Source of the DNA: Xiphophorus maculatus
Taxonomy: Eukaryota; Chordata; Actinopteri; Cyprinodontiformes; Poeciliidae
Direction: 5' to 3'
DNA: 64,000 nucleotides
NCBI RefSeq assembly: GCF_002775205.1
Contig: NC_036445.1
Span: 6,778,802-6,842,801, forward strand
Both the position numbers and the translations under genes were made by a program. Shown here one piece after another: positions 1-13,509 of this stretch (within the stretch, counting starts at the first letter, position 1; each line of letters starts with the position of its first letter). Below the pieces are notes generated by a model. It was not told the origin of the DNA and did no database searches. It saw nothing but the letters and a program-made list of their open reading frames with translations.

Positions 1-119
1 GTTTATGTTTGTTAGATAACCTTAGAGAGCTAATAGCATAATTGTGTCAAAGAACACACAGGAAATTTATTTTAAAAATTTTATTTAAATTTATAAAAAT
101 GTCTCTTTAAAGTTTTCCT

Positions 120-480
120 ATGCCTGGTTAGGATAAGAGTTGTTAGAAGAAGGTACTCTGGTCAGATGAGACAAAAAATTAATGTATTGACCCATACAAG
201 TTGTGTAAGCAAACAGTCTTATGTGAAACGTTGGTGGCACCATCATGCCTTTCAAAACCAGACCTAAATCCAGTTGAGAATCTGTTGAAAAGACTATGTT
301 TGCATTGCAGATACTCAATCAAATCTCACTGAGTTTGAGATATTTTGCAAACAAGAATGAGCAAAAAAAATAAAATAGAGTTGCCCCCCAATGACCTGCA
401 GCTGTCATTGGAGAAAACGTTAGTTCTGCAAATTATTGACTCAAGTGGTTGAATGTAAATGCTTGAGTATTTTTATTTGC
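120..480 (+). mobile_element. Tc1-like transposase remnant (family 1)
   Basis: Decayed plus-strand piece of the abundant teleost Tc1-like transposon. The recognisable parts are the stretch meaning 'gtgctctggtcagatgagac', the 'agacctaaatccagttgagaatctg' block that encodes the DPNPIENLW-like motif near the third catalytic acid, and the region equivalent to 'ttttgcaaagaagaatgggcaaaaa'. It contains stops and gaps and has no intact frame. At least eight more fragments of this family occur in the window. Family assignment is from memory of the consensus. Confidence 0.75.
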
Positions 481-1924
481 AAGAAAATGTGATGCACATA
501 TCCTTTTTGTTTTTAATTAAATCCCAATAAACAGCCTGAAACCTGTTGAAGCTTTAACTGTGAAAAGGTTCAAGGAGTGTGCATGCTGTTGTAAAGCACT
601 GTTCAGGTGCTTGTCACTTCACAAAGGTAAAAGGTCACCTTTTCTCAGAATCGGGTCAACTTTATGGCAGTAACATTTTGTCAAAGAGCTCACACAGATC
701 AGTGTCAAAACTAGAAGGAACCATGCACAGATCAGAATGGATCTTTGTTTTAAAAGTAACAAAAACAAGTTAATTAGATTTTTAGGAAACTGTTCTGCCA
801 ACTACTACTTTCTTTATTAGAGTTAACAATAATTGTCTGAAGATAAATTAATGAAGCTTGGCTTGGCCAGCATCTGCTGCCAATCAGTTATATTCTTTAC
901 TATTGTAACAATTTCAATTATAGATCAAAGGAATTGCAAGAAAAGCACAATGGCAACCAGAGTCAAAAAATAGAGATACTAAAACAAAATAAATGGTAAC
1001 TGATCAAACCAGGAAATCATGAAAACACTAGAAACAAGAACAAAAACAATTCATGATTAATACAAAAAAGTACATGAAATAAATACAGAGTATAGAAACA
1101 ACCATAAAAAACAAGAATATTGCAAAATTTGCCATACTCACATGTTGCTATTTACCTCACCCTACTTCCATTTTTTTTACCCATGTAGATTAAAGAGAAT
1201 TTGGGGGATTTTAAGGCAATTGGGCAAACCAAAATACCTTAGATATTATATATTAGAATTACTGAACAGCACTCCACATACACTTGACCACAAGTAGATT
1301 ATGGGATATGGACAATTTTTCATAAAGCATCAGTGCTAGCAGCCCCTTGATTCAAGCAAATACTTAAAAATATTTAAATAAAATAAACACTAAGAGTGAA
1401 CCAAGAATGACATATCTGGCAGTGCTCAGCATGCCTCAAAAATAGAGTACTGCAAGAAGTGCAGGAGAAAGGTTTTTTTTTTTTTTTTTTCATGGTAGCA
1501 ATTGTTCCCTGACCCAAAGATTATTGAAAATCGGAGACAAACCTCAAAAGAACAGTGCATTAAAGGCTTGAGACTTTCACTGAACAGGAAAAGAAAAAGT
1601 GAAAATCCACTAAGTCAGAACTTGAAGTCTAATACTGCCTTTCAACAGCACCCATATTCCTGGAACATTTCCACAAAGTGTATTATACTGGGATGCTATG
1701 TGACAGAAAAAAATATGAGCAATTTTATGGTTGTTAAGTGGAAGAAAAATGATTCATGTTTTTCAGATTTTTTTAACTCGAAAATCTGAAAACTGTGTGA
1801 CACATTTCTATGCAGCCCTCCTTAGTCAAATCCTTATAAAGCCACATTTTGGTAAACAATTAAAGCTGAAAGACATTTGGGCTATGTCATCACCAGCTTT
1901 GCAAACTGAGAGGCAGAATAGTTT

Positions 1925-2425
1925 GCCAATTCTTTATTGCAAGCGCTCAGACAGATTGAATAGAAGGAGTCAAAGACACAGGTCTGAACTTTGACTGGGC
2001 CATTCTAAACTGATGTTTAAATCAAATTCTCCTTTTGCAGCTCTGGTTGTACAGTTGGAGTTGTTGCCCTGATGAAATATGAACTCTGCCCATGTCAGTT
2101 GATTTACAGACTGTAATTCCAGGATCGTTCTGCATTTATCTACCTTAATCTTGACTGTTTTTAAAAAAAATAACTCCCACAACATGGTACGCCCAACACC
2201 ATGTATTAGTTTCCTCCAAACAAAAAAATACATTAAAATAACTTCAATTTATCTGACCAAAGCACCTCCTTCCACACATTGCTCTGTCAGATTTGTGGAG
2301 GGCTAGCATTTGTCTTGCCAATGTGTAACTTAGGTTAATATTAGGTTAATGCACAAATAAACATGAAAAACATATATTTTCCTTTCACTTAACAATTATG
2401 CACTTCATTGTGTTGGTCTTCCTCT
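1925..2425 (-). mobile_element. Tc1-like transposase remnant (family 1)
   Basis: Minus-strand decayed copy of the same Tc1-like family. The segment near 1985-2010 is the complement of the 'rSPDLN' block (read on the plus strand as 'tgaactttgactgggccattct'), and 2265-2320 matches the complement of the region before it. The end near 2390-2420 resembles the subterminal part of the element, the complement of 'accaacacaaagtagtgcataa'. Broken by many changes and not functional. Confidence 0.7.
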
Positions 2426-5174
2426 GAAAATCTTTTCAAGTTTATTGAGGATATTTTTAAGTTGCCTGAAATTTTTACTTTAATAGAAACTGCTATCTGA
2501 GCTGAAATGTGACAGTTTAAACCTAGCGACTTTTGCAGTTAAAGCGATGTGTTTTATTTGTTACATTACTTTGATCTTATCAATTTAAGGGACTTATTTT
2601 TATTGCCTGTCCCCTCAAAGCATAACCATGCAATTAAACTCTAGAGACATTCTCTTTATAAACCGCAATACTTATCTGAACACCAGTAAAGCCATAAAGT
2701 GTGGTATGAAATACTCAGATTCCTCTCATATCCGCAGACATTCTGAGCTGGATTTTAAAGCACTGCCAAAAGCACAAAAAAGTTCCCTGGGGTCTGAAGG
2801 AGAGATAGCGAAAGGAAAGGATCAGAGAAGAAAAAGTTGGTGTTTAAAGAAGAGGAATGAGCAGGAGAAAAAAGCCTGCAGGAATGAAGAGCAGCTGTTG
2901 AGCGTTGCTCCCTCCTCTGAGAACTTCTATACATGCTACAGGCTCCTGCAACTGGCTGACGTTACATTACAGCAGCTGTCTGAACAAAAAACACACTGTA
3001 GTGTCTTTCTTGATTATCTACACTTTAAAACACATTATCCACACATAAAAAAACCCCACCTCTGCTCCTGTCTTTAACATATATGATAAATCAAGACGAA
3101 CAGAAATGGCGCCTGTAGCTGGGAGCGTGTTGAGCTCTGCAGCATAATGAAAGAGTATAGCACATTCTTCGCAGTTGACCTTTGTTTCCCAACTCTCACA
3201 CCACAAAAAAAAATAAAGAAAAAATACATTTTAAAACATGCCCAACTGCCTGAGGTTAGACACACACAGGTGCCAGAAAAAACATGTTTACATCAGCCGG
3301 TGATGCCTGCCTGTATCCCTCCTACGCCTCTATATGTCCCGTCTTTCTCTGTGCGCTCCCTCGTGTGTTGTAATAGTAATAGCGGTGGCAGTTAGAGCAA
3401 CTTAGAGATGTCCCAGGAGTGCACCTGACAATTATTATCTTATGCTCCACTGATTTACTAATAGGGCTTTTCCATTGTAGCTGAGCTTATCCTCCTTTTT
3501 CTCTTCCTCACACTCAGGTATTCACTCCTTTCTCTCCAGCTGGTGGAGTAAACAGAGTTTGAGGTGCATTTTCCTTGTTTTATTCAACAAGGATGAGCAC
3601 ACATGGAGAGATGTTTTTATTGTTTTTTTTACTTTTATTTTATGTCTCTTCTGAACTTCTTTTACAAAAAGAAATCCTTCTAGTGATGATTATTATGAGA
3701 CCAGATGGGTCTTCATATGCTGTAACGGAAAAAAAGAGCAATTGCAGCTTCCTCGCATATCAGCCTCCTGACTATTTATGTGTGAGTAAGGAGCTCTGGT
3801 ACTTCTCTCAGACGGATCCTTATCTGCTTATCAGGCCTGTCCACTTTATTTGATGCAAGATCTGAGAGCATAGCTCTGTAAAATATCTCTGTTACACATA
3901 TAGGATGAAAAATGTAACAGCATTCATGCATGAAAAAGAGCAAGTGTATCTTTCCGTATTCTCAGTTACTTAAATTATTTACCTCCATAACTCCCCTTCT
4001 GCTTCTCAGTGCTGCCTGGCTGCATTTTTCGAATACTGCAGAACAGTAGAATGACTTGCAAAAATAAGTAAATCCAGTATATTTTACTGTTGACGGTACA
4101 AAAGAATCATAGTTTTTTGATATTTTATTACAAATGAAAATAGAAATAGTTTGATGTATTCAGGCATTTCAGCACCTATTTGTGTCAATTAGGTCTGTCT
4201 ACTCTTCATTCCCTACCCTCCTAAGGAAAGAGCCTTTCTGTTTTTGCCAAAAAATCGTCTCCTTTAGTTGATAGCCACAACTCACCAAGTGTGGCCTCCA
4301 GCTAAAAACACCTGTGCTGAGAGAGCATTATTAACCAGACTCTAGAGATGGTGGTGAGGTTAGGAACAAGAGAAACTGAAGCCTCCTGCCACACAGCTGG
4401 GATTGTTTATGTTACTGACCACAGTATGATTCAAAGTCACAGGAAGTATGGTGATGGACCATAGTTTCTCTTTTTGCTTTCGGAATCAGAAAAGGCAAGG
4501 ATATCTTTCACACAGGGTTGAAGAAAAGTCAGAAAGGTCTCAGAGTTTTTATTGGCTAACTGATCAGTTATCAAAGGTCTTCTCATTGTTTTAGCCAAAC
4601 CACTTCAAATTCTGGTCAGCAGAATTAGATTGTGCTTTTCGTTTTTCATTGTTTGTCTTTGTTTTTCTTATTTCTATTTGTTGATTAAGTTTCCTGTCAG
4701 AAAATATCTCTCTATATTAATACATAATACAGTTAGATTTTGATTCAAGCCATAACTCCTAAGGATTTTGTTCCCGTCCCTTGGGTGACATGGCCTCATC
4801 TCTGATCGAAACAAGCTATAGTGAAAGAAACAGATTAAGTCCTGGTCTTTTAAATTCATAATAATTGATCATTTAATGAGAACTGAAAAAAAGTTAGGTC
4901 ATTACAATGAATCAACAATTCTAGTAATTATATTAAATAATTAATGGGGAAACACACAAAACTGAATTAGCAATTGAATTATATAGTAGTGTGATTTAAT
5001 CTACACACTGCACTTCAGTGTTCATTCCTATTTTAATTTGTACATAATTTGAAAAACCGTGTTTTTCTATCCCTCCTCCTTAGCTATGCGATGCTTTGTG
5101 ACTTCAGACAGAAGTTCCACTCAATATATTAAAGTTTCTGTTTGAATAAAAACCCCGCTATAAATACTCACACA

Positions 5175-5177
<3 letters not shown>

Positions 5178-5247
<70 letters not shown>
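5178..5247. repeat. (TA)35 microsatellite
   Basis: Uninterrupted TA dinucleotide run of about 70 bp, preceded by a short (CA)n and followed by another (CA)n stretch, so it is a compound CA-TA-CA microsatellite. Such runs are length-variable and prone to cruciform or slipped structures. Confidence 0.97.
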
Positions 5248-5254
<7 letters not shown>

Positions 5255-5889
5255 TTATTCAGGTCTGAACTGTAAAATGAAATGTCATTTTTAAAACTGA
5301 GATGATTGAGAAGTCAGAGAGGGGAGCTAGCATTCCTGACTAATTGTATGTGCCCTACATCCCACTCTTCTCCCAGCGTGTGCTTGTATGTTTGCGTCAT
5401 TGTGTTGAATAGTTTGGAAAACTGCCACCAAGACATGCATATGGGAAGCTGACCTTTGCCATGCAGAGGTCAGAACTGGGGTTATGTATTATGTTACAAA
5501 GTTTAGCTGTTAAGCTGCATCTACAGGCTCTCTGGATTCATATATAGCCAATACTGCAAATAATGAAGCTCAATACTGATTTAATCAATTTTCACATTAT
5601 GACAGATTTCACTTTTGTTTCCAAGCCTGCAGGAAATTAAGCCTTAGAGAGAAAACATCTTGCACAGAAAATGATCCATATCATGATTGTAGCAACAATA
5701 CCAGACGCTAAACTGATATTTTTTAGTTCAGAAACACAAGAAATGTCAGAAAAAAGTAATCCATGAATGCAAATATGATAAATATGATTTGTGCAAATAA
5801 CATAATAACATACATCAGAATAGTTTAGAGCTGAGTGTGAGATAGCCAGGCATGATTAAGCTCTCGACCTCTAAAAGGTACATTTCTCC

Positions 5890-6060
5890 CTCCAGGTCAG
5901 AGGTATGTCTTTGCTTCAAGCCAAGGAGTTCAAGTATCTAAGTTTCTTGTTCAGAAGGGATGGCTTAATGGAGCAGGACATCATTTGGGTCTCATCTGCA
6001 GTAATAGTATAAGTCATAGTGCTGCAGAGAGTGTAGGATGGGGAGCTACATAAGAGACTT
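5890..6060 (+). mobile_element. non-LTR reverse transcriptase remnant
   Basis: The plus strand reads in one frame through a segment containing 'LLQAKEFKYLSFLFRRDG' followed by 'MEQDI'. This resembles the conserved block after the reverse-transcriptase core of fish non-LTR elements, where the usual form is 'EFKYLGVLFTSDGRMEREIDRRI'. Stops follow within about 60 bp. Only a short, old, 5'- and 3'-truncated scrap remains, so the clade cannot be named. Confidence 0.55.
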
Positions 6061-8082
6061 TTAAGGTTTTTCCACCTAGGTTCAGATACTAGTCAGTTCT
6101 CCACTTCTGTCTTCTGAGTTTGTGAGGAGAGTCACACTGAAGTCAAAGTATTTATCTCACTTTCCCTACAATAAAATGTCCTACTATGTCTAGGTAAAGG
6201 TTTATTTATTGTGTTTCAAACAAGTGTTTGCGAATGCCTCACAACTCTGGCATGATCAGCAGTACTGCAACGGCTACAGCAGGATTTACCACAACCTGGC
6301 AACATTTAAAGGGCCAACAGTCTTTACGAACTGAGGTGGAATTTTTTTATGGATTCAGTTTTCGGTTTAAAATATAATCTGTAAGAGCAGTTTATGCAGC
6401 CCATAGAACAAATCAAACTCTGTGACGGGTGATATTGAAATAAACAGAGAGGAGCAGCAGAGAGCCTATAATATTCCACTGCTTATTGATTTTTATTTTT
6501 TTTTTAGTGCTGCTGAGGTGTGATGTTTTTAGATGTTATTCTCACCTTAAATTTGGAAGATGAAAGACTAAAATGACTCAACTTTAAACATGACTGTCAA
6601 AACATTTTGATGGGTTGTTGGCCTCCTTTCATCAGGAGCCTTTAGCAGCTCTTTCCTCTGGTCCATTTCCAGTTGGAGCCAGGGTAGCACCAATAGCCTG
6701 AGATTGCAGAAAAAGAACCAGAATGAACTGGCACTAAATAAGCACTTGCACCAGTTTAATACTGGAACCAATTTGAGGGGAAACCCCTCAATTTGTGGCC
6801 CAGGAAACACCTTGAGATCTTTCAGAAAGTGTGGGATAGAAGGATAACAATCATTTACAGAAAAACATTTAAGTTATTATTTTTTTTTACATGATTTGTT
6901 CTTCTTCCATTCAAACTGGATGTTTTTTGACGTTACAGTTGAAGTGATGGCACCTGCTGTTCAACATTCTTAGCTGTTTCATAGCTGCTCACTTTGTTAT
7001 CGTGGTTGTAATTCATTTGCCTCCTAACTGTCAGATTATAGACGTATCCCGCAGGTTTTCATTTATCCTCCCTGCTTTCCCATCCGAATTTTTTAGGATT
7101 AAGCTAAAAATGCTATAAAGTGAAGGCGGCAGCATGACCATGAAGGTGGACATGATTTTGGAGGCTTTTTCAGTAAATCAGCTGCTCCCTGCACAGACTG
7201 GATCAATTATTTTTAAGTGCTTTTTTGGTTATTTTCTGAGCAAGACGATCCAAAGTAATTCAATATTTATGCATCTGTGTCAAATCCTTTTTTTACAGCA
7301 GAATTGCTAAGATTAAATAAGCATTGACTGACTAAACATTCAACCAGAGTTGCTTTGGTTAGCTCTCAGATAAGTAAAACTGTTTGTGGTGTCATTTTCA
7401 ATCTTTTGTGGACAATTTTTCCCTGCAGGTGGGGACTTTTCAGGTTTGCTGTGATATATGAGTCGACTACTGTGTGACAGACCTATCAGTGAGTCGCAGC
7501 TTAGCTTTAGGGGAGTATGTCAGGCTCGCCTGGCGTTAGCTGTGGGACATCTCACTCTGAAACGAGCCGGAGACGTTTTTTGTGTCTGCGCGTGAAAGAC
7601 GTCCATCCGACTCTGTGTGATCACTGCGGTTAGAAACAGTGTTCTAGTGTGTTTAGATAGCATCATTGACTGTGGTCTTTTCTGTCTCTGAGGTATAAAG
7701 AATCCCCTCAAGGTAATGTTTTTACATGAAATTCTTTTTTCTCAAACTCATACATTTCAAGGATGCACAACACATTCTTTCATACAAGAAACAACCTGTT
7801 GTAGTGTGCAGAATGTTTGGTATCAAACTTTCCAGAGCAACATATCTGAATGGAAAGAATTTAAGCATAAAACTGGTGAGTTAATTCTCAAGCATGCACA
7901 GCAGTGGCATCTGTCAATAAAAACTGTGGTGGAGATTGTAAAGGAAACTAAATTGAATCCTGCTGGGGTCACAACTTTGATGCTGTAGCTAGAGTGAGCT
8001 TTACTATGAATAGTGCTTTTCAGGGTACATTGTAATTTCCCTTGATTCACCTGAAATAGTCAGATAGATGTATTCCAAGTAT

Positions 8083-8204
8083 TGCCCGTAAGTTTCAACT
8101 TACAAGTTTCAAACTGCCTCTTTTGGGAGTTATCGGAAAAACATGCCCGCAAGCTTCATCTTGCAAGTTTCAAACTGCCTCCTTTGGGGTTTATTGGAAA
8201 AACA
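8083..8204. repeat. 61-bp two-copy tandem duplication
   Basis: Two head-to-tail copies of a 61-bp unit beginning 'tgcccg' and ending 'ggaaaaaca'. The units at 8083-8143 and 8144-8204 differ at about ten positions, so the duplication is not recent. No open frame runs through it. Confidence 0.9.
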
Positions 8205-9024
8205 TTCTGTTTAGAAACTGTTTCTTCTTGATTGGAAAGATAAGTAACAGATTATGAAACAAAAGTCCCATGCGTGCGCTCATCCATGGAAAAGAGATCC
8301 CACAGATTGCCTTAACAATGATTCTCAATGGAAACAAATGACCACCAATTTTGCACCTTTGTCATTTGTAATCAGTTTGTGACTGTGACTTCGGATTATA
8401 GGTTGGTTTCGTAACCATTTTATTCTTCTTTTCGGGTTATTTGAACATATTTACATCTCTCTGATATCCTTCTTATCCATTTAGATGATAATTCTTTGTT
8501 GCCTCTGGTTCTTATGTGTTTTGGGGCCTTAGTTATTATTTCCATTTTCAGAAAGTCTCTTTATTGCTATTTTTCCTCCTTTGTTGATACAGAAATTAAG
8601 ATTGTCAAGGACTCTGTTAGACTAAGAAAACAAAATGTGCTTGCTTATTGATGTCTGGCTACCTATCAGGTAGAAGGTTGCCTGTCTCTTTTCTGTGTGG
8701 GGTTTTTTATATTCTCTCCTGCCTTAGTACAGTCTGGGAACTTGCTAGTCCATTATTAAGAGAAAATTGCTCTCTTGTCTAAATGCTCAGAAATAAATAA
8801 GAATATTTTATTTGGATATTTTGCACCAGGCCAACACAAAGTCATAGTTGGGTAGTGAACTCTTTAACCTCCATTTGTGTATAGACATTTGTTAGAGAAT
8901 ACTGAGCAGAAAGTATCATAAAGAACAATTCAACCAAGATTATTAAACTGTATTTCAAGCTTCAATTCTTTATATGGAAATGGTAAGAGCATGGAACAAC
9001 AGCAAATGCAATGAGAAAGAGGAA

Positions 9025-9200
9025 AGCCAAGTGGCTCTTAGGAGGCGCTGCAGAGATCCACAAGCTATGAGAATTTGTTGTACAACTTAATCAAGTTAAT
9101 CTGCGTTATTCTATAACATTGCCTCAAGCTTTTTAAAGAAGGTGCTCTGATTAGAGAAAACTAAAATTAAACATTTTGACTTCCACTGTGAATATTGTGG
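9025..9200 (+). mobile_element. Tc1-like transposase scrap (family 1)
   Basis: Contains 'ggaggcgctgcagagatcca' and, 90 bp later, 'aaagaaggtgctctgattag'. In the full-length family these lie farther apart in the same order, so this copy carries an internal deletion. No coding capacity is left. Confidence 0.6.
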
Positions 9201-9209
9201 TTGTAACCC

Positions 9210-11950
9210 GACAAAATGTGAAAACGTTTAATTGATGTGAACAGATTGCAGATTTCTGGCTGATCATTGATCGTCATAAAGCCTGATCTGCTGATTCTGA
9301 TTTTGTCTGATACTGATTTTTCTGTCAGAAATTTTGCTAAATATAGTAAGAAAGTTGCAACAGAGTTGGCAACAGTGAGGGTGACTATTCTTAAACTGAA
9401 AACGTGAAGATATGACCTGCTGGGTCTCAGTCAAGCCTCTGTTGTGGCAGAGCAAAGGAGGATATTGACTGATTTTTATGGAAGTGCATAAAAGTTCAAC
9501 CTACATGGTTGCCGATAGGTTGCAACTCTATGTATGAATTGATTTTACAGGACACTTCAGTTATGTATATAAAAAGGTTTGCATATATACAAACCTATAC
9601 ACGAATGAAATAAAATTAGTTGCTTTTTGCAGCCTCTAATTAGTCATTGCAAAGTATGCTTTTATAAAAACATTAATTTTACCTAATTTTTAGTAAGAAG
9701 GTCTGTCTAGCAGTCTTTGAGGGGATTATTTTTGTTCAGAATGAAGGTTATGGAGCTATCTGTTTCTTCAAGCCCCAGTCTTGATGCGAGATGAAGGCTT
9801 ATTGTAAATCCAGCCTGAATCCCTACTTAACATGATACATTTGAGGAGATATTTAGTGACTTTCTTCTACACTGATATTAGACTTGTTTGAAACATCTCC
9901 AAGATCTCTTTGCTTATTTATTTATAAACAACATTTTTAATTCAGAAGATTCAGTTTTATACGATTTGGAAAGTTTCATGAGAATATGAGATAATTATAA
10001 ATTTACAGTCTGAATGATTTTATTTGTTTTTCTTTTTTTTAATTATTTTTGTTGAATAAATTATAGTACCAAATGGAAAACATTTTACTATTTATTGGAT
10101 TCCACTTTGTGAAATTAGAATGTTGGGAAAGCATCTTAAAAATAATGAGAGAATGCATAAATGCCACTATTTTTTTGTTTCCAGGCTCAGAAACCAAAAT
10201 GAGCCAAGGCACTGCAGTGTGCTTTATAACCGTATTTACTAAACTGCTTGTCTCTAGCAAAGTGCACATGCTCATTTATATTCGCAACAATTTTCAATAT
10301 GCATAGATAATCCAATCCCCTGAACCTCGATATTTTTCTGTCTCTCCCGCTTGCTATGTTTCTTCGGTTTGTGTCAAGGTTACTCTGTGCAGGAGGCATC
10401 AACAAACGAAGAGCTCCCCGCTAACAAGGAGCCAGGGAGTAGCAAGACTCTTCCGAGTGTTTCTGCACATGTGTGGGTTGGAGCTTGATAGCCCCAGCAT
10501 TCATTATCTCATCAGTTTGAATATTATCACCCTCTGAATGCATGCACATTCACACATAAACGCATGTATTTACAAGCCGGGATTTTAATCACTTATTCGC
10601 TTACTCACCACCTTTCAGAGACCAATCCCACATCTGCGCTCTCTCCGCATCTCACATGGCGGTGTGCACATACACACTGCTGCCTCTCAGTGTGCTCTCG
10701 TAGCTATTAGGCAAGTATCATTAAAGCTCTTCAGACTAATTATCTCCCCTGATGAGCCGCAGGTCTCAATGGGACAACAGGGAGAGATCCAGCATGATTG
10801 ACTTGGCCTGTGCTACTCTCAGTGAGCCTAATGCAATGAAACACACACTTACAAACATGCATCAGCTTGAGCTAATGTACTGCAAGCCAACTCACCCTAT
10901 TAATTTTCATCTGTGTGAGAAAGACCTGTCAGTTTTTGGGGAAGTGAAAACATTTGACGGAGGGATGTTGGTGAAAAAGTCTATCTGCTTTGTGCACTTT
11001 TGCCTGGTTTGTGCACTTGTTTGCCACTTGTGAGCTAGGTGCCATGGGAATGCTGGGAATGTAAGCCGTCAGTGAGTGATGGTGACAGTTTGCCAGAGAA
11101 ATGGAGCAATGAAGGGAGATGGAATAATGGAAGAAGACGCCCTGCGTTTGCTTTGCAGAAATTGTACCCATGCACCACTGATAAGCTCTGTCACAACCTA
11201 AGAAAAATTTTTCCTCCTTTGGGTCATCATTCACTTTAATTCCCTCATTCATCAGTTGTTTTTTTTCCACCAAGGAGGTTTGGACAAATGAGGGTGATAT
11301 TTGTTTTCGCTGTAAGCCAGGCTTTTACGCCTGAGTTATGGCTGCCAAAAGACAGAGGAGGAGGTTGGGAGGACCTTTAGAAACTTAGCTACAATTTATA
11401 ATTTGTTTCTTTAAAGGGAGTGTAAAGGGAATGAAAAGAGCAAAAGTTAACCATTAGTAGAGGTCAACATGTTAAGTCTAACAAGACTGAAAGAGATTAG
11501 TGGAATATTTGTCACCCAGAAACATTATTATGCGTGAACAAACTGATTGTATTGAAGCAAATTTTTAATTAAAGTTCTAAAATGGAAAAGAAACATCCAT
11601 GTGTTGTTTCAATGACATCAGTATTGATACTTTTTGGTCAGTGGCCATCAACTGAGGATAGGAATCTCATTTTGGAAGTCATTGACATTTTGACACCAGT
11701 AAGGCATTTGAGACACTGAGCAAGGTTCATGAAGATGATAACTGTTGGCCCACATTTAGATTTGCTAGAGGTCAATGTCGACTCCTCAATGGATTAATTG
11801 AATGACTGAATGGGGCTTTCATGATTCCTACAGGCTCCATTTCAATGTTTAACTTTTAGTGACTTTTTATCTATGATCTCCATGAGTTAATTTTTAGTTG
11901 AGAAGAATGTTAAAACGTCTAAGAAGTTGTGACAAAGGCTTCCATAAAGA
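9210..11950. other. intergenic DNA, possible conserved noncoding stretch
   Basis: No gene is recognised. The part between about 10,440 and 10,900 is less AT-rich than its surroundings, non-repetitive to my eye, and contains homeodomain-type TAAT cores close together near 10,735-10,745. This composition is common in conserved noncoding elements, but conservation cannot be judged from one sequence. Confidence 0.3.
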
Positions 11951-11959
11951 ATGAGTGGT

Positions 11960-12370
11960 TTTAGCTACAGGGGCTCATTACTTTCTGCCTAATTTTTTTT
12001 GTGGATAATGTTTTTAAGTTGTTCGTTGACGTAGTTTGCTGTGGCAAAGAATGCAGATTTTCTGTTTTGGCTTTTGTCACACTTTAATGTTCCAGCTCAA
12101 ACACATTTTAATGACAAGATCAATGTAAGTGAATACAAAACCTAACCAGACTGTCGAACCTCTGAATGCACTTTGGAAGAAGAACCACAATTAGAACCCA
12201 TGTTAACAAATGGTGAAAATGTGGAACAATTTTGTTGACCGGCACACCTATTATATAATAATAACTACAAAACTTTTCCAGGAGGTCAGAAGAAAAGCCA
12301 GAATAACCTCTCATGCACTGCAACCCTCACTAGCCTGAGCCGTCTTACAAGTCACAACCCCGTTTTGGAA
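11960..12370. mobile_element. Tc1-like element remnant (family 2)
   Basis: The plus strand at 12,070-12,140 matches from memory the subterminal repeat of a second common fish Tc1-like family ('ttttgtcacactttaatgtt', then 'aagtaaatacaaaa'). The stretch at 12,255-12,330 matches the transposase start region ('ttcccaggaggtcagaa' and the following codons). The 11,985-12,005 segment fits the other terminal repeat. It is strongly decayed and rearranged. Confidence 0.55.
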
Positions 12371-13509
12371 ACACAACCGAAAGGTCAGAGATAAAGTTTA
12401 TCAAGGATTACTACAGTTATTAGTTAAAAAGTCCTTTCAGATTTCCGACCAGTTCTTTTTGGTTTATTGTTTAAGGGAATGATTATCTTATGATGCTAAT
12501 AAAAGTTATCAATTAATAATATATTAGCAATAGGATTCAGTTGAATATTTTAATTATTAAATGTGATATTTCAAATTGATAGAAAAAAAAGAAACACAAA
12601 AGTGCTTTAAACTATCACACCAATTAATACCACACTGATTTCTGAAGTGACATCCTACTTACCCCTCAGTTTGCTTTCTTTATCCCACTGAGGTGCAAAA
12701 ACAGGAAAAGGAGGGGGTGGGGGTGGATCAGGAGAGAAATGCTGAAAGCAGATGGTAGAGTTGTCCCTCTGTTTTGGGTGATTATGGACACAGCTGTCAT
12801 TCACTTTGCATGTATGTGTCTATTGGTGTGTTTGCATGTCAAACTGACTTACCCCATGTGTTCCCCCGGGTTCTTTGTTTCTTGGTAACATTAGATCACA
12901 TCCATGTGTTTATGGCTGTAACATTCTTTCGCAAATGGCTGGGCGTGTTTGTAGACTTCACAGAAAAACCTTAAAAATGTAGAATTTCCATCACCTGTTC
13001 ACTCTTTCTCTCAACTCGCTGTGCCTGAATCATTAGGCGTTACCGCCCTCTAGTTGTACCTTTTATTATTGCAGCATTTTCAAGCCTTGACATTAAAATT
13101 TCCAGGCGCAATTCATTGTGAAAGATAGAAATTACATTTGAGACACTTTATCAGATACAATGACATCCAGCAATCTATTAGAAAGCCCTATAATATCTCC
13201 TGCATAGTTATCTTTTATTTTATCCCTTTCAGCCACTAGAAGGATAAACTTTAAACAATTGGAGCAACTGTGGCTCAATGTGCAGAGTGGTTTTCTTGCA
13301 ATTGCAAGATGCCTTTTCATCTTTGTGTTACTATTTAAATGGATGCTTGTTTGTGAGTGCAAATGGATGAATGTGGCTCTAGTGTGAAATACTTAGAATG
13401 GTCAGTATGATTTGGCAAGAGTTAAATTAGTCCAGTTAATTTCTTGCTGCACTGCTTTTTTCTCAAGAATTTTTTTTGGCCTCTTATGATAAAAATAACA
13501 ACATTACCA

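Larger units (their letters stand above)
2430..9020. other. intergenic DNA without recognised gene
   Basis: AT-rich sequence. Open frames here are short and show no recognisable domains or splice-linked partners. It holds the (TA)n microsatellite at 5178-5247, a reverse-transcriptase remnant near 5890-6060 and a two-copy tandem repeat at 8083-8204. A locally less AT-rich, CpG-containing patch at about 7430-7700 could be regulatory, but nothing in it proves this. Confidence 0.5.

Noticed and set aside
2628-3077. 149-codon plus-strand open frame
   Set aside because: Low-complexity Lys/Ser/Gln-rich translation with no domain, splice context or promoter.
6560-6830. Possible repeat with 'aactggcact' and 'gcaccagt' motifs
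   Set aside because: It resembles parts of a known fish DNA transposon, but no ends or second conserved block could be found.
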